Source: DASXMX01 sp035483795
GTDB taxonomy: Bacteria > Planctomycetota > Phycisphaerae > Tepidisphaerales > Tepidisphaeraceae
Reading direction: 5' to 3'
NCBI GenBank assembly: GCA_035483795.1
Contig: DATHPP010000492.1
Span: 1 to 14,649 of the forward strand
DNA length: 14,649 bases
In this document: positions 6,055 through 12,766 of the stretch, piece after piece
Layout of the letters: every line of letters begins with the position of its first letter
Numbering within the stretch: position 1 is the stretch's first letter
Position numbers and translations under genes: made by a program
The notes under the pieces: generated by a model
Told to the model about the DNA's origin: nothing
The model's database searches: none
Seen by the model: the letters and a program-made list of their open reading frames with translations, nothing else

Positions 6055-7656
6055 CTACAGCTCCACAAACTGCGGCGCCGCGAGCGCCTCTTCCTCGGCC
6101 GGCAGCATCGCGTTTGCGAACGGCTCGCCCATCTCCTTGCGGACCGCCTCAGCGTTGTACATTCCCGGGCGGTTGAGCAGATTGTAATAGACATCGCCCT
6201 CGCGCCGAACGCCTTCGGGCGGTGCGATGGCGGCGGTGAAGGGCTGGATTCGCCCGGCGAAATTCTCCCAGCAACCGTCCTTCTCCGCCCACGCCGCCGA
6301 GGGTAGCACGATGTCCGCCGAGTCCACCAAGGCGTTGGGCAGAATGTCCTGCACGACGCGGAATCCCATCCGAAGCAAGGGCGGCAAATCCGGGCCGATC
6401 CATCTGGAGAGATATCCGCCCACGATCCAGCCGCCTTTGAGTTTCTGCATGTCGGCGCGTTGGTTGGATTCGACGTCGCGCCAATCCGCTTTGGCGCCGC
6501 CGATCAGTTCGATGACGCGTCGCACTCCCGCGGCGTTGGGGACTTTCTCGGCCTTGATGACGAACGTCTGCTTCCCGTTCGCCGGATTCTTGAAAACCTC
6601 ATCGTGGCCGCTGCTGGGCACGGGCCCGAGAATGAGCATCGCCTGCGGGTCAGCAGCGCGGATCGCCTTGGCCAGCAGCCAGGCTTCCTCGCACGCCATC
6701 ATCGGCGAAAGCACCGCGTACAAGCTTCCCGAACCATTCTTTTCCACGAGAGCGGTGAGTTCGTGCTTGGCCTGCTCAAGCGCCCCTGAGAAGCTGGTTT
6801 CGATCTGCGAGCCGTACTCCGGCCGCCTGGCGACGCGCAGCCGTTTCTCATCGTGAACGGCTTTGTACGAATACCGCGTGTCGTCGCTGATCCACCAGCA
6901 GTTCACGTCGGCGTTGAACCGCGGCTTGATGCGATAGACGACGCCCTCGTTGTGCTCGAGGAAAATGTTCTCGCCGCCACTGTCGACCGGGCTGATGGAG
7001 GGGGCTTGCTTCAGCAGCCACACGCGCTGCTTGAAAAGGAAATCCTTGTCGAGCAGTGCCCCCACCGGGCAGATATCCACAACGTTCCCCGACAGTTTGT
7101 TATTCACGCCTCTGCCGGGAAAGATGTCGATCTCTTCCTTGTCCCCCCGGCCCTTGACGAACAGCTCGGCGGTTCCCGAAACCTCGCGCGTGAACCGCAC
7201 GCAGCGGGTGCACATGATGCAGCGGTCGGCGTAGAGGTAGATGTTGTCGCCGACATCTTTCTTGGGATTCTTGACCTTGTCTTCCTCGAATCGCGACTGG
7301 CTGCGGCCGTACTGATAGGAGTAATCCTGAAGGTGGCATTCGCCGGCCTGATCGCACACCGGGCAGTCCAACGGGTGATTGATCAGCAGGTATTCCATGA
7401 CCGCCTTCTGATTGGCGATCGCCTTGGACGAGCGGGAATAGACGACCATCCCGTCCCGCACCGGCGTCTGGCACGACGGCACCAGCTTGGGAATCCCCTC
7501 GACCTCCACCAGACAAATCCGGCACGATGCCGGAATCGACAGGCCGGGGTGATAGCAGTATTGCGGAAGGGCGATGCCGGCGTCGTTGCACGCCTGGAGG
7601 ATCATCTGCCGGTCCTTGGCGTCGATCGTCTTGCCGTCAACCGTGATCTTGGGCAT
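6055..7656 (-). CDS. nuoG: NADH-quinone oxidoreductase subunit G, short form
   Basis: Large iron-sulfur subunit of the complex I peripheral arm, carrying electrons from NuoF to NuoI. From ATG 7656 (MPKITVDGKTI) it has 533 residues, shorter than the usual 700-900. The N-terminal 2Fe-2S ligands are C34, C45, C48 and C62. The His-ligated 4Fe-4S site is H94, C98, C101 and C107, and the second 4Fe-4S site is C146, C149, C152 and C196. No cysteine cluster for N7 is seen around 219-255. The molybdopterin-oxidoreductase-like domain is reduced but keeps its typical end (DILPNALVDSADIVLPSAAW, 437-456). The frame is open to GTG 7695, but 7656 fits the family start; no good Shine-Dalgarno is seen. It is the first gene of nuoG-H-I and is divergent from the sigma factor gene. 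Confidence 0.95.
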   Translation of the reverse strand: MPKITVDGKTIDAKDRQMILQACNDAGIALPQYCYHPGLSIPASCRICLVEVEGIPKLVPSCQTPVRDGMVVYSRSSKAIANQKAVMEYLLINHPLDCPVCDQAGECHLQDYSYQYGRSQSRFEEDKVKNPKKDVGDNIYLYADRCIMCTRCVRFTREVSGTAELFVKGRGDKEEIDIFPGRGVNNKLSGNVVDICPVGALLDKDFLFKQRVWLLKQAPSISPVDSGGENIFLEHNEGVVYRIKPRFNADVNCWWISDDTRYSYKAVHDEKRLRVARRPEYGSQIETSFSGALEQAKHELTALVEKNGSGSLYAVLSPMMACEEAWLLAKAIRAADPQAMLILGPVPSSGHDEVFKNPANGKQTFVIKAEKVPNAAGVRRVIELIGGAKADWRDVESNQRADMQKLKGGWIVGGYLSRWIGPDLPPLLRMGFRVVQDILPNALVDSADIVLPSAAWAEKDGCWENFAGRIQPFTAAIAPPEGVRREGDVYYNLLNRPGMYNAEAVRKEMGEPFANAMLPAEEEALAAPQFVEL

Positions 7657-7721
7657 AGGGCAGGGAATCCTAGCGGAGTCCGTGACGAATTTCACGCACT
7701 GGCGCGCGTCAGAATCGCGCC

Positions 7722-7780
7722 CCGTTTAGCGGCCCCGCTTGAGGGGCGATTTCAGGGGCGGAAGCAGGGCGCTAAAACGG
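7722..7780. repeat. Inverted repeat in the divergent nuoG / sigma-factor promoter region
   Basis: CCGTTTAGCG (7722-7731) faces CGCTAAAACGG (7770-7780), an inverted pair with a single base bulge. A small hairpin GCCCC-gcttga-GGGGC (7732-7747) lies inside. This is the only gap between two divergent transcription units on the left half of the window. It could be an operator or a further dispersed repeat. I could not assign -35 and -10 boxes. Confidence 0.6.
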
Positions 7781-7802
7781 AAATGTTGGTATATCGCTGA
7801 AT

Positions 7803-8357
7803 GTGCCTCAGCCTGGCGATCGAGATCCTCGCAACGACGATGCCCTCGTCCGCGCGCTCAACTCGGGGGACACTTCGGCCTTCGACTCGCTTTACTACCG
7901 CTACCGCGACTGGGCCGCGCGGCTGGCGATTCGGTTTACCGGGAACCGGGACGATGCGCTCGACGTGTTGCAGGAGACCTTCGCTTATTTCTTCCGTAAG
8001 TTTCCCGGCTTCGTCCTCACTGCCCGCCTCACCACGTTCCTCTATCCAGTCGTAAAAAACCTGTCGATCGCCCACCGCCGCAAACGCGAGCGGCTCGGAA
8101 CGGATCGATCTATCGTTGATCCTGTTGCGATGCCTGAAACCTCTGGCACAGCTCAGCGGGATGAGCTGCTGACGATTCTCGGCGGGCTTCCCGAGCCGCA
8201 ACGCGAGGTACTGCTCATGCGGTTCGTGGACGACATGAGCCTGCTGGAGATCGCCGAGGCACTGGGAATTCCCGAGGGAACGGTGAAATCGCGGATTCAC
8301 AATGCCATAGCCTCGTTGCGGGCCGACCCGCGGGTGAAGGATTATTTTTGGGGATGA
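7803..8357 (+). CDS. ECF-type RNA polymerase sigma factor
   Basis: Directs RNA polymerase to a specific set of promoters; cytoplasmic. The 184 residues have the two-domain ECF layout. Region 2 spans about 13-95, with DDALDVLQETFAYFF (50-64) and TTFLYPVVKNLSIAHRRKR (77-95). A short linker follows, then region 4 (about 120-173) with LPEPQREVLLMRF and the helix-turn-helix SLLEIAEALGIPEGTVKSRI (146-165). No extra C-terminal domain is present. The start is GTG 7803; no Shine-Dalgarno is evident, and the next in-frame ATG would remove region 2. The gene after it encodes a membrane protein with a cytoplasmic N-terminus, the usual place for its anti-sigma factor. An ECF factor heading such an operon often controls its own promoter, but no promoter was recognised here. 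Confidence 0.95.
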   Translation: MPQPGDRDPRNDDALVRALNSGDTSAFDSLYYRYRDWAARLAIRFTGNRDDALDVLQETFAYFFRKFPGFVLTARLTTFLYPVVKNLSIAHRRKRERLGTDRSIVDPVAMPETSGTAQRDELLTILGGLPEPQREVLLMRFVDDMSLLEIAEALGIPEGTVKSRIHNAIASLRADPRVKDYFWG

Positions 8358-8407
8358 ATTGAACTTTTGGGCCAGCGCGCAGGCTCAAGTATTTGGAGCC
8401 GTAATTC

Positions 8408-8893
8408 ATGACCCGGACCGACCCGCCATCTCCTTTCGACGAGCAGCTTCCGGAGGAAATTCGTCGGGCGCTGGCAAGTCTGGACGGCCCGGGACCGCAA
8501 GTCCCGCCCGAGATCGACACGACGATCTTGTGCGAGGCCAAGGCGGGTTTCCTCCGCCGGCGGCGGTTCTGGCTGGCGACCCGTTTCGGCGGCGGTATCG
8601 CTGCTGCCGCGGCGGTTGTCCTGATCGCTCTTCACCTGTTCATGCCAACTGGCGGGTCAAATCATTCTGCCGTCGCCACGAATCACCGGCTGACGCTCAC
8701 CGAGGCGGCGGACATCAACCACGACGGCCGCGTCGATATCCTCGACGCCTACATCCTGGCCCAGAAGATCAGCCGGCACGAACCCCTCGACCCCGCCTGG
8801 GACCTCAACGGCGACGGCGTCGTCGATCAGAAAGATGTGGACCTGATCGCCGGGATCGCGGTGCAGGCTTCCGAGCCGGAGGCGACCCGATGA
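8408..8893 (+). CDS. Single-pass membrane protein with C-terminal dockerin, putative anti-sigma factor
   Basis: The 161 residues divide into three parts. A cytoplasmic N-terminal region (1-60) ends in the basic stretch RRRR (50-53). One transmembrane helix follows (about 61-79, GGGIAAAAAVVLIALHLF). The outside part (80-161) contains a dockerin type I-like pair of calcium loops, D102-x-N104-x-D106-G-xx-D110-xx-D113 and D132-x-N134-x-D136-G-xx-D140-xx-D143, each with every canonical ligand. No zinc-binding anti-sigma motif is seen. Gene position, topology and size suggest an anti-sigma factor for the preceding sigma gene; this is inference. A GGAG lies 9 nt before ATG 8408. The stop overlaps the next start (ATGA at 8890), so translation is probably coupled. 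By established knowledge a dockerin binds a cohesin, and the next gene encodes a cohesin-like domain. Confidence 0.85.
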   Translation: MTRTDPPSPFDEQLPEEIRRALASLDGPGPQVPPEIDTTILCEAKAGFLRRRRFWLATRFGGGIAAAAAVVLIALHLFMPTGGSNHSAVATNHRLTLTEAADINHDGRVDILDAYILAQKISRHEPLDPAWDLNGDGVVDQKDVDLIAGIAVQASEPEATR

Positions 8894-9657
8894 GCCGGGA
8901 GTGCACCGCCAGCGGCTCGCCCGTGACACGGCTTTTGAAGCCGTGCTTACGACTCAAACCGTGGGAGAACTTTGCCGGGCCAGGTTTATCAACTTCGAAC
9001 ATCGCGAGCACGGGTTGGAAACCCGTGTCACGGGCGGCCCGGGTCATCCGGCTCGTCGGTCTGCTTTGGGTGACCTCGCCCGTGACACGGCTTTTCAAGC
9101 CGTGCTTACGACTCAAACCGTGGCAGAACTTTGCCGGGCCAGGTTTATCAACTTCGAACACCGCGAGCACGGGTTGGAAACCCGTGTCACGGGCGGCCCG
9201 GGTCATCCGGCTCGTCGCTCTGCTTTGGGTGGCATTCGGGGCGTTGAGTGCTTCGCCCCTTGAGCAAGTATTCAGCCCCCCGACTTCCGCGCCTTCGCAT
9301 TTTGCCTGGGTCGACGCCTGGATCGATCCGCACGGCCAGCCGCTGGGGGCTTACCAATTTGAGCTGAAATCCTCCGGGGCTGAGGTGACTCTGGTCGGTG
9401 TCGAGGGGGGCGAACACCCCGCGTTCGCCCAGCCCCCATACTACGATCCCAAAGCCAACCTCAAAAAAAGCATCATCATCGCGGCGTACAACACCAGCAG
9501 CGACCTGCCGCGAACCCGCACCCGCGTGGCGCGAATCATGGTGCGAATCAGCGGGAGCGTGGAACCGAATTTCTCAGCCACGCTCGATGTGGCGGCGTCG
9601 AATGAATCCAAACCCATTGACGCCGCCGTCAGCGTCTCGGAAGGAGCAGCACAATGA
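8890..9657 (+). CDS. Exported protein with cohesin-like domain and repeat-derived N-terminus
   Basis: The 255 residues have two unlike parts. The N-terminal 114 are mostly two 53-residue direct copies (about 10-62 and 63-115) encoded by a 159-bp tandem duplication that carries a palindromic element. The second copy ends in the only clear signal-type hydrophobic stretch, RVIRLVALLWVAFGALSASP (104-123). The mature region 138-245 (VDAWIDPHGQPLGAYQFELK, then VTLVGVEGGEHPAF, AAYNTSSDLPRTRTRVARIMVRI) resembles a cohesin in motif order: a 'GAYQFEL' strand, a 'VGVEGG' strand and a final 'RVARIMVRI' strand. This is pattern recognition, not a search. GGAGG lies 7 nt before ATG 8890, which also overlaps the previous stop, so this start is well supported despite the odd N-terminus. 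Its stop overlaps the next start (9654). Confidence 0.8.
   Translation: MSRECTASGSPVTRLLKPCLRLKPWENFAGPGLSTSNIASTGWKPVSRAARVIRLVGLLWVTSPVTRLFKPCLRLKPWQNFAGPGLSTSNTASTGWKPVSRAARVIRLVALLWVAFGALSASPLEQVFSPPTSAPSHFAWVDAWIDPHGQPLGAYQFELKSSGAEVTLVGVEGGEHPAFAQPPYYDPKANLKKSIIIAAYNTSSDLPRTRTRVARIMVRISGSVEPNFSATLDVAASNESKPIDAAVSVSEGAAQ
8920..9034. repeat. Type A palindromic element, copy 1
   Basis: A 115-bp unit whose 28-bp ends are inverted copies matching at 24 of 28 positions (cccgtgacacgg outermost). Each end folds alone: CACGGCTT-TTG-AAGCCGTG at 8927-8945 and CACGGGTT-GGA-AACCCGTG at 9009-9027, both with 8-bp stems and 3-nt loops. The 60-bp centre shows no further symmetry. It is translated as part of the cohesin-like protein. 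Confidence 0.93.
9079..9193. repeat. Type A palindromic element, copy 2
   Basis: Second 115-bp copy inside the tandem duplication, with hairpins at 9086-9104 (loop TTC) and 9168-9186 (loop GGA). Its ends match at 25 of 28 positions, one better than copy 1, because the left loop changed. Confidence 0.93.
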
Positions 9658-11855
9658 AATCACGGGTGATGGGGATCGTCGCGGTTGTTGCGTTGGGATT
9701 GTGCTTGGCGTGGGTCTTCAAAGGTTGCACCAGCGCGGTCGCTTTGCAAAACGCCGTAAAGTATTCCGCGCCCGCAACGGCCGACTCGGTTGCTGATGCC
9801 GGGATCGATCGGCGAATTGAAAGACAGATCGAGCTCGCGCCCGCCGCGCGAGGCAGCGGTATCGGATCCGGCAGTTCTGCCGGGCAAAGATCAATCCTCG
9901 AATCCTTCGCCACCCCCAACGAAGAACTCTGGGTCATCGCCAAACAGCCCCAGGACCGCGCCATCCCCCACTCCGACGAACCGCTGCCCGGCCAGGGCCA
10001 GCTCATGGCCAAGCGCCTGGAATCCGGCGCCGAAAAGCTCGTCCCCGTCCCGCTCAAACACACCGACGTTCGCGCTTCAATTCTCGGCTACATCGCCACC
10101 GTCGACGTTCGGCAGCAATATCACAACCCGTATTCCGACAAGATCGAGGCGGTCTACGTCTTTCCCCTGCCGCAAAACTCCGCCGTCAACGATTTCCTGA
10201 TGACGATCGGCGACCGCCACATCCGCGGCATCATCCGCGAACGCCAGGAGGCCGAGCAGATTTACCGCGAGGCCAAATCGCAGGGCTATGTGGCCTCGCT
10301 GCTGACTCAGGAGCGGCCCAACGTTTTCACCCAGGCCGTCGCCAACATCGAGCCGGGCCGGCGGATCGACATCGACATCAAATACTTCAACACACTCGAT
10401 TATCGCGACGGGGCGTACGAGTTCGTCTTCCCGATGGTCGTCGGCCCGCGGTTCAACCCACCGGGCTTTTATGACGGCATCGGCCCCGTCCCGCGCAAAA
10501 GCACCGGCTCCGGACAGAAGACTGAGATCCAGTATCTCCCGCCGGATGAGCGAAGCGGCCACGACATCTCGCTGTCCGTCGATATCGACGCCGGAGTGCC
10601 GATCGAGGATCTCGACAGCCGCAACCACCGCGTCTCCATCGACAAGCTCTCGACCACCAAAACCCGCGTGACGCTCGATCCTGCCGACAGCATTCCCAAC
10701 CGGGATTTCGTCCTGCGCTGTCAGGTCGCGGGCAAGTCGCCCAAGCCGGCCCTGATCGCCCAGCGCAGCGGCGCGGGCGGATATTTCACGTTGATGCTCT
10801 TCCCGCCCAGGCTCCTGACCGACCTGCCGCGCCAGCCGCTCGAATTCGTCTTCACCATCGACGTGTCCGGCAGCCAATCCGGCCAGCCCCTCGCGCAGGA
10901 AAAGGCCGCCACCCGGTACGCGCTCACCCACATGACCGCGCGGGATACCTTCCAGGTCATCCGCTTCGGCAACACTGCAAAGAAGCTTTTCCCCGAACCG
11001 CAGCCCGCCGATGCTTCGCACGTCCAGACCGCCCTCAACTGGATCGACGGTTTTGACGCCACCGAAGGTACGATGCTGATCGACGGCATCCACGCCTCGC
11101 TTTTGTTCCCGCACGACCCCAGCCGCACGCGCTATGTCGCGTTCATGACCGACGGCTTCATCGGCAACGACCAGGAGGCCATCGCCGAGGTGCACCGCTG
11201 CCTCGGCCCGGCCCGGCTGTTCAGCTTCGGCGTCGGGCAATCAACCAATCGCTATCTGCTGGATGGCCTGGCCCGCATGGGCCGCGGCGCGGTCGCATAC
11301 CTGGGGCTCAACGACGACGTCAACACGATCATGGCCCAGTATTTCCAGCGCATCAGCCATCCCGCCCTGGGCGACATCCGCATCGACTGGGGTGGGGCGA
11401 AAGTCCACGAGGTTTTCCCGCAGCAGGTTTGCGACCTCTACGTCGGCCGGCCGGTCGTCCTGTGCGGCCGCTACGAGGGCGAGCTGCCCAAGTCGATCGC
11501 CCTCTCCGGAACCGTCGGCGGCCGGGAGCATCGCTTCGAGGTCCCCGTCGAGCAGTCTGATGCCAACGTTGATTCCAAGGCCCTGGCGTCGATCTGGGCG
11601 CGGATGAAGATCGACGACCTGGCCGACCGCGACGGCTACGAGGGCGGCATCGACCTGCCCGCCCAGGTCCGTCAGCTCGCGCTGGAATACAACCTGATGT
11701 CCGCCTACACGGCGTTCGTCGCCGTCGATTCCATGACCCGCACTGCCGGCGATCACGGCGCCACCGTCGCCGTACCCGTACCATTGCCCGAAGGCGTCCG
11801 CTACGAAACCACCGTCCAAGCCGCCGACAATCTCCACCCCGCGCGCCCCAACTGA
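9654..11855 (+). CDS. Membrane-anchored VIT / von Willebrand factor A domain protein
   Basis: The 733 residues begin with an N-terminal signal anchor (about 7-23; C25 follows but FKGC is a poor lipobox). A low-complexity linker comes next, then a VIT domain (about 130-262, with VDVRQQYHNPYSDKIEAVYV and YREAKSQGYVASLLTQERPNVF) and a vWA domain (about 396-570). The metal-ion-dependent adhesion site is complete: D403-x-S405-G-S407, T473 and D500. The C-terminal region 660-693 has LALEYNLMSAYTAFVAVD, typical of bacterial VIT/vWA proteins. No sortase or PEP-CTERM sorting signal is present. GGAAGGAG lies 7 nt before ATG 9654, which overlaps the previous stop (ATGA), so it belongs to the sigma-factor operon. 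By family knowledge vWA with MIDAS binds protein ligands through a divalent metal; its partner here is unknown. Confidence 0.93.
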   Translation: MKSRVMGIVAVVALGLCLAWVFKGCTSAVALQNAVKYSAPATADSVADAGIDRRIERQIELAPAARGSGIGSGSSAGQRSILESFATPNEELWVIAKQPQDRAIPHSDEPLPGQGQLMAKRLESGAEKLVPVPLKHTDVRASILGYIATVDVRQQYHNPYSDKIEAVYVFPLPQNSAVNDFLMTIGDRHIRGIIRERQEAEQIYREAKSQGYVASLLTQERPNVFTQAVANIEPGRRIDIDIKYFNTLDYRDGAYEFVFPMVVGPRFNPPGFYDGIGPVPRKSTGSGQKTEIQYLPPDERSGHDISLSVDIDAGVPIEDLDSRNHRVSIDKLSTTKTRVTLDPADSIPNRDFVLRCQVAGKSPKPALIAQRSGAGGYFTLMLFPPRLLTDLPRQPLEFVFTIDVSGSQSGQPLAQEKAATRYALTHMTARDTFQVIRFGNTAKKLFPEPQPADASHVQTALNWIDGFDATEGTMLIDGIHASLLFPHDPSRTRYVAFMTDGFIGNDQEAIAEVHRCLGPARLFSFGVGQSTNRYLLDGLARMGRGAVAYLGLNDDVNTIMAQYFQRISHPALGDIRIDWGGAKVHEVFPQQVCDLYVGRPVVLCGRYEGELPKSIALSGTVGGREHRFEVPVEQSDANVDSKALASIWARMKIDDLADRDGYEGGIDLPAQVRQLALEYNLMSAYTAFVAVDSMTRTAGDHGATVAVPVPLPEGVRYETTVQAADNLHPARPN

Positions 11856-11888
11856 CGCCGGACGCCGGATCAACCGCTTGCGACCGAC

Positions 11889-11990
11889 TTCACAGATGTC
11901 TAACTTTTCGCTTCACGAGGCAGGGCATCCTGCCCGCGCGTCGCTCTGTCTTTTCGCATTCATCTGTGTCCATCTGTGGCGAAACAGAAT
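11889..11990. repeat. Repeat-rich gap between convergent genes
   Basis: The 185-bp gap 11856-12040 separates the VIT/vWA gene from the oppositely oriented DUF2959 gene. It holds CACAGATG (11891-11898) facing two copies of CATCTGTG (about 11963 and 11972), and a hairpin GGCAGG-GCAT-CCTGCC (11919-11934). A segment around 12000-12025 (ctccg..ctctgcggtg) is also reminiscent of dispersed repeats. No gene was found in it; terminator function for both neighbours is possible. Confidence 0.6.
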
Positions 11991-12040
11991 TGGAATTTCT
12001 CCGCGGCCTCCGTATCTCTGCGGTGGGTCATCCGGGGGGT

Positions 12041-12682
12041 TCACTTCAACTGCGAGACGAAGGAGTTGGCCTCGGCGATCGAGGCGTTCATTTCCTTGAT
12101 GAGCTGCGTGACGTCCGCCTCGATGCCGGCGCTGGTGGTCTGGAGGGAGGCGATCGCCGCGGCGTTCAGGTTGTGCTTGAGGAACAGGACCTGGTCGTGG
12201 AAGGCGTTCAGGACCGGCGTCATGCGGGCCTCGGCCTGCTTCATGACCGTGATCAGCTTCTGGTAGCGTGCCTTGGTCTCGGTCAGTTTCTGCTCGCTCT
12301 CCTGGCGGAGCTTGGGATCGCTGTATTGGCCCAGCTCCGACTGCCATTCGTCAAACAAATCCGCCGCGACTTTTTCGACCGACTTGATCCGGCTGCTCAC
12401 GTCGTTGGCCCGCGACTCGCACGATTGGTAGCTGGAATTGAGCTTGTTGTACTCGGCTTCGAGGTCGCCGCCGTTGAAGTTGGTGACGTCCTTAAACCGC
12501 TGGAGCGTCGTCTCGAACTGCTTCTTGGCCGCCTCCTGGTCGTCGTTGGTGCTCTTGATCCGGGAAACCAGGATGTCGCGCTTCTCGTAGCCGAGCTTTT
12601 CCCAGATCGAGTAATAGGTGGAGCTGCATCCGGCAATCAGCAGGAGGCACAGAATCGAGGGGCGCGTAGGGGTTTTAAGCAT
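12041..12682 (-). CDS. DUF2959 family lipoprotein
   Basis: A 213-residue exported lipoprotein: a short basic start, hydrophobic SILCLLLIAGC and the lipidated cysteine at residue 19. The mature part is almost wholly charged and helical, as in a coiled coil. It carries the blocks I recall for DUF2959: STYYSIWEKLGYEKRDILVS (21-40), AAKKQFETTLQRFK, NFNGGDLEAEYNKL, LFDEWQSELGQYSDPKLR and FHDQVLFLKHNLNAAAIASL. Its role is unknown; the family is found in Gram-negative bacteria, and it probably sits in a membrane facing the periplasm. AGAGGG lies about 7 nt before ATG 12682, so the start is good. It follows the CorC-type gene on the same strand after an 84-bp gap containing an inverted repeat. Confidence 0.9.
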   Translation of the reverse strand: MLKTPTRPSILCLLLIAGCSSTYYSIWEKLGYEKRDILVSRIKSTNDDQEAAKKQFETTLQRFKDVTNFNGGDLEAEYNKLNSSYQSCESRANDVSSRIKSVEKVAADLFDEWQSELGQYSDPKLRQESEQKLTETKARYQKLITVMKQAEARMTPVLNAFHDQVLFLKHNLNAAAIASLQTTSAGIEADVTQLIKEMNASIAEANSFVSQLK

Positions 12683-12714
12683 GACTTTTCCCTCTGGGCG
12701 TTAATTGTCAGGTT

Positions 12715-12761
12715 GTGGTCAGTTGTAAGCGATTGGCGGGCAACAACCAACAACTGGCCAC
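12715..12761. repeat. Inverted repeat between the CorC-type and DUF2959 genes
   Basis: gtggtcagttgt (12715-12726) and acaactggccac (12750-12761) are inverted copies matching at 11 of 12 positions. The spacer contains caacaaccaac. It lies in the 84-bp gap between two genes on the same strand and could weaken read-through. Confidence 0.7.
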
Positions 12762-12766
12762 CAACG

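Larger units (their letters stand above)
8916..9232 (+). repeat. 159-bp in-frame tandem duplication within the cohesin-like gene
   Basis: Copy 1 spans 8916-9074 and copy 2 begins at 9075. I count four internal differences (gaag/caag, ggga/ggca, acat/acac, cggt/cgct) before the copies diverge at about 9232. A period of 159 is 53 codons, so the frame is kept. The unit includes the type A element and the start of the host's own signal region (encoding RVIRLV), so host sequence was duplicated together with the element. Confidence 0.95.

Noticed and set aside
6853..7800. 315-codon frame opposite nuoG
   Set aside because: It is antisense to the Fe-S motifs of NuoG, which fix the true frame; no motif of its own.
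7801..8055. 84-codon frame from ATG 7801
   Set aside because: It is out of frame with the ECF sigma gene, whose regions 2 and 4 are read from GTG 7803.
8359..8889. Upstream extension of the cohesin-like frame back to 8359
   Set aside because: It overlaps the dockerin gene fully in another frame, while GGAGG and the ATGA overlap support the start at 8890.
8920..9193. Complete insertion sequence
   Set aside because: The 115-bp unit has inverted ends but no room for a transposase and no clear target-site duplication that I could find; it fits a small non-autonomous or REP-like element better.
8916..9232. CRISPR array or tandem repeat array
   Set aside because: There are only two units, each with internal inverted symmetry, and no short repeat-spacer alternation or cas gene.
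9672..9734. Lipoprotein signal in the VIT/vWA protein (C25)
   Set aside because: The sequence before the cysteine is FKG, with a lysine inside the lipobox, so a transmembrane signal anchor is the safer reading.
10077..11240. 387-codon frame opposite the VIT/vWA gene
   Set aside because: The plus-strand frame has complete VIT and MIDAS motifs; the reverse frame has biased composition only.
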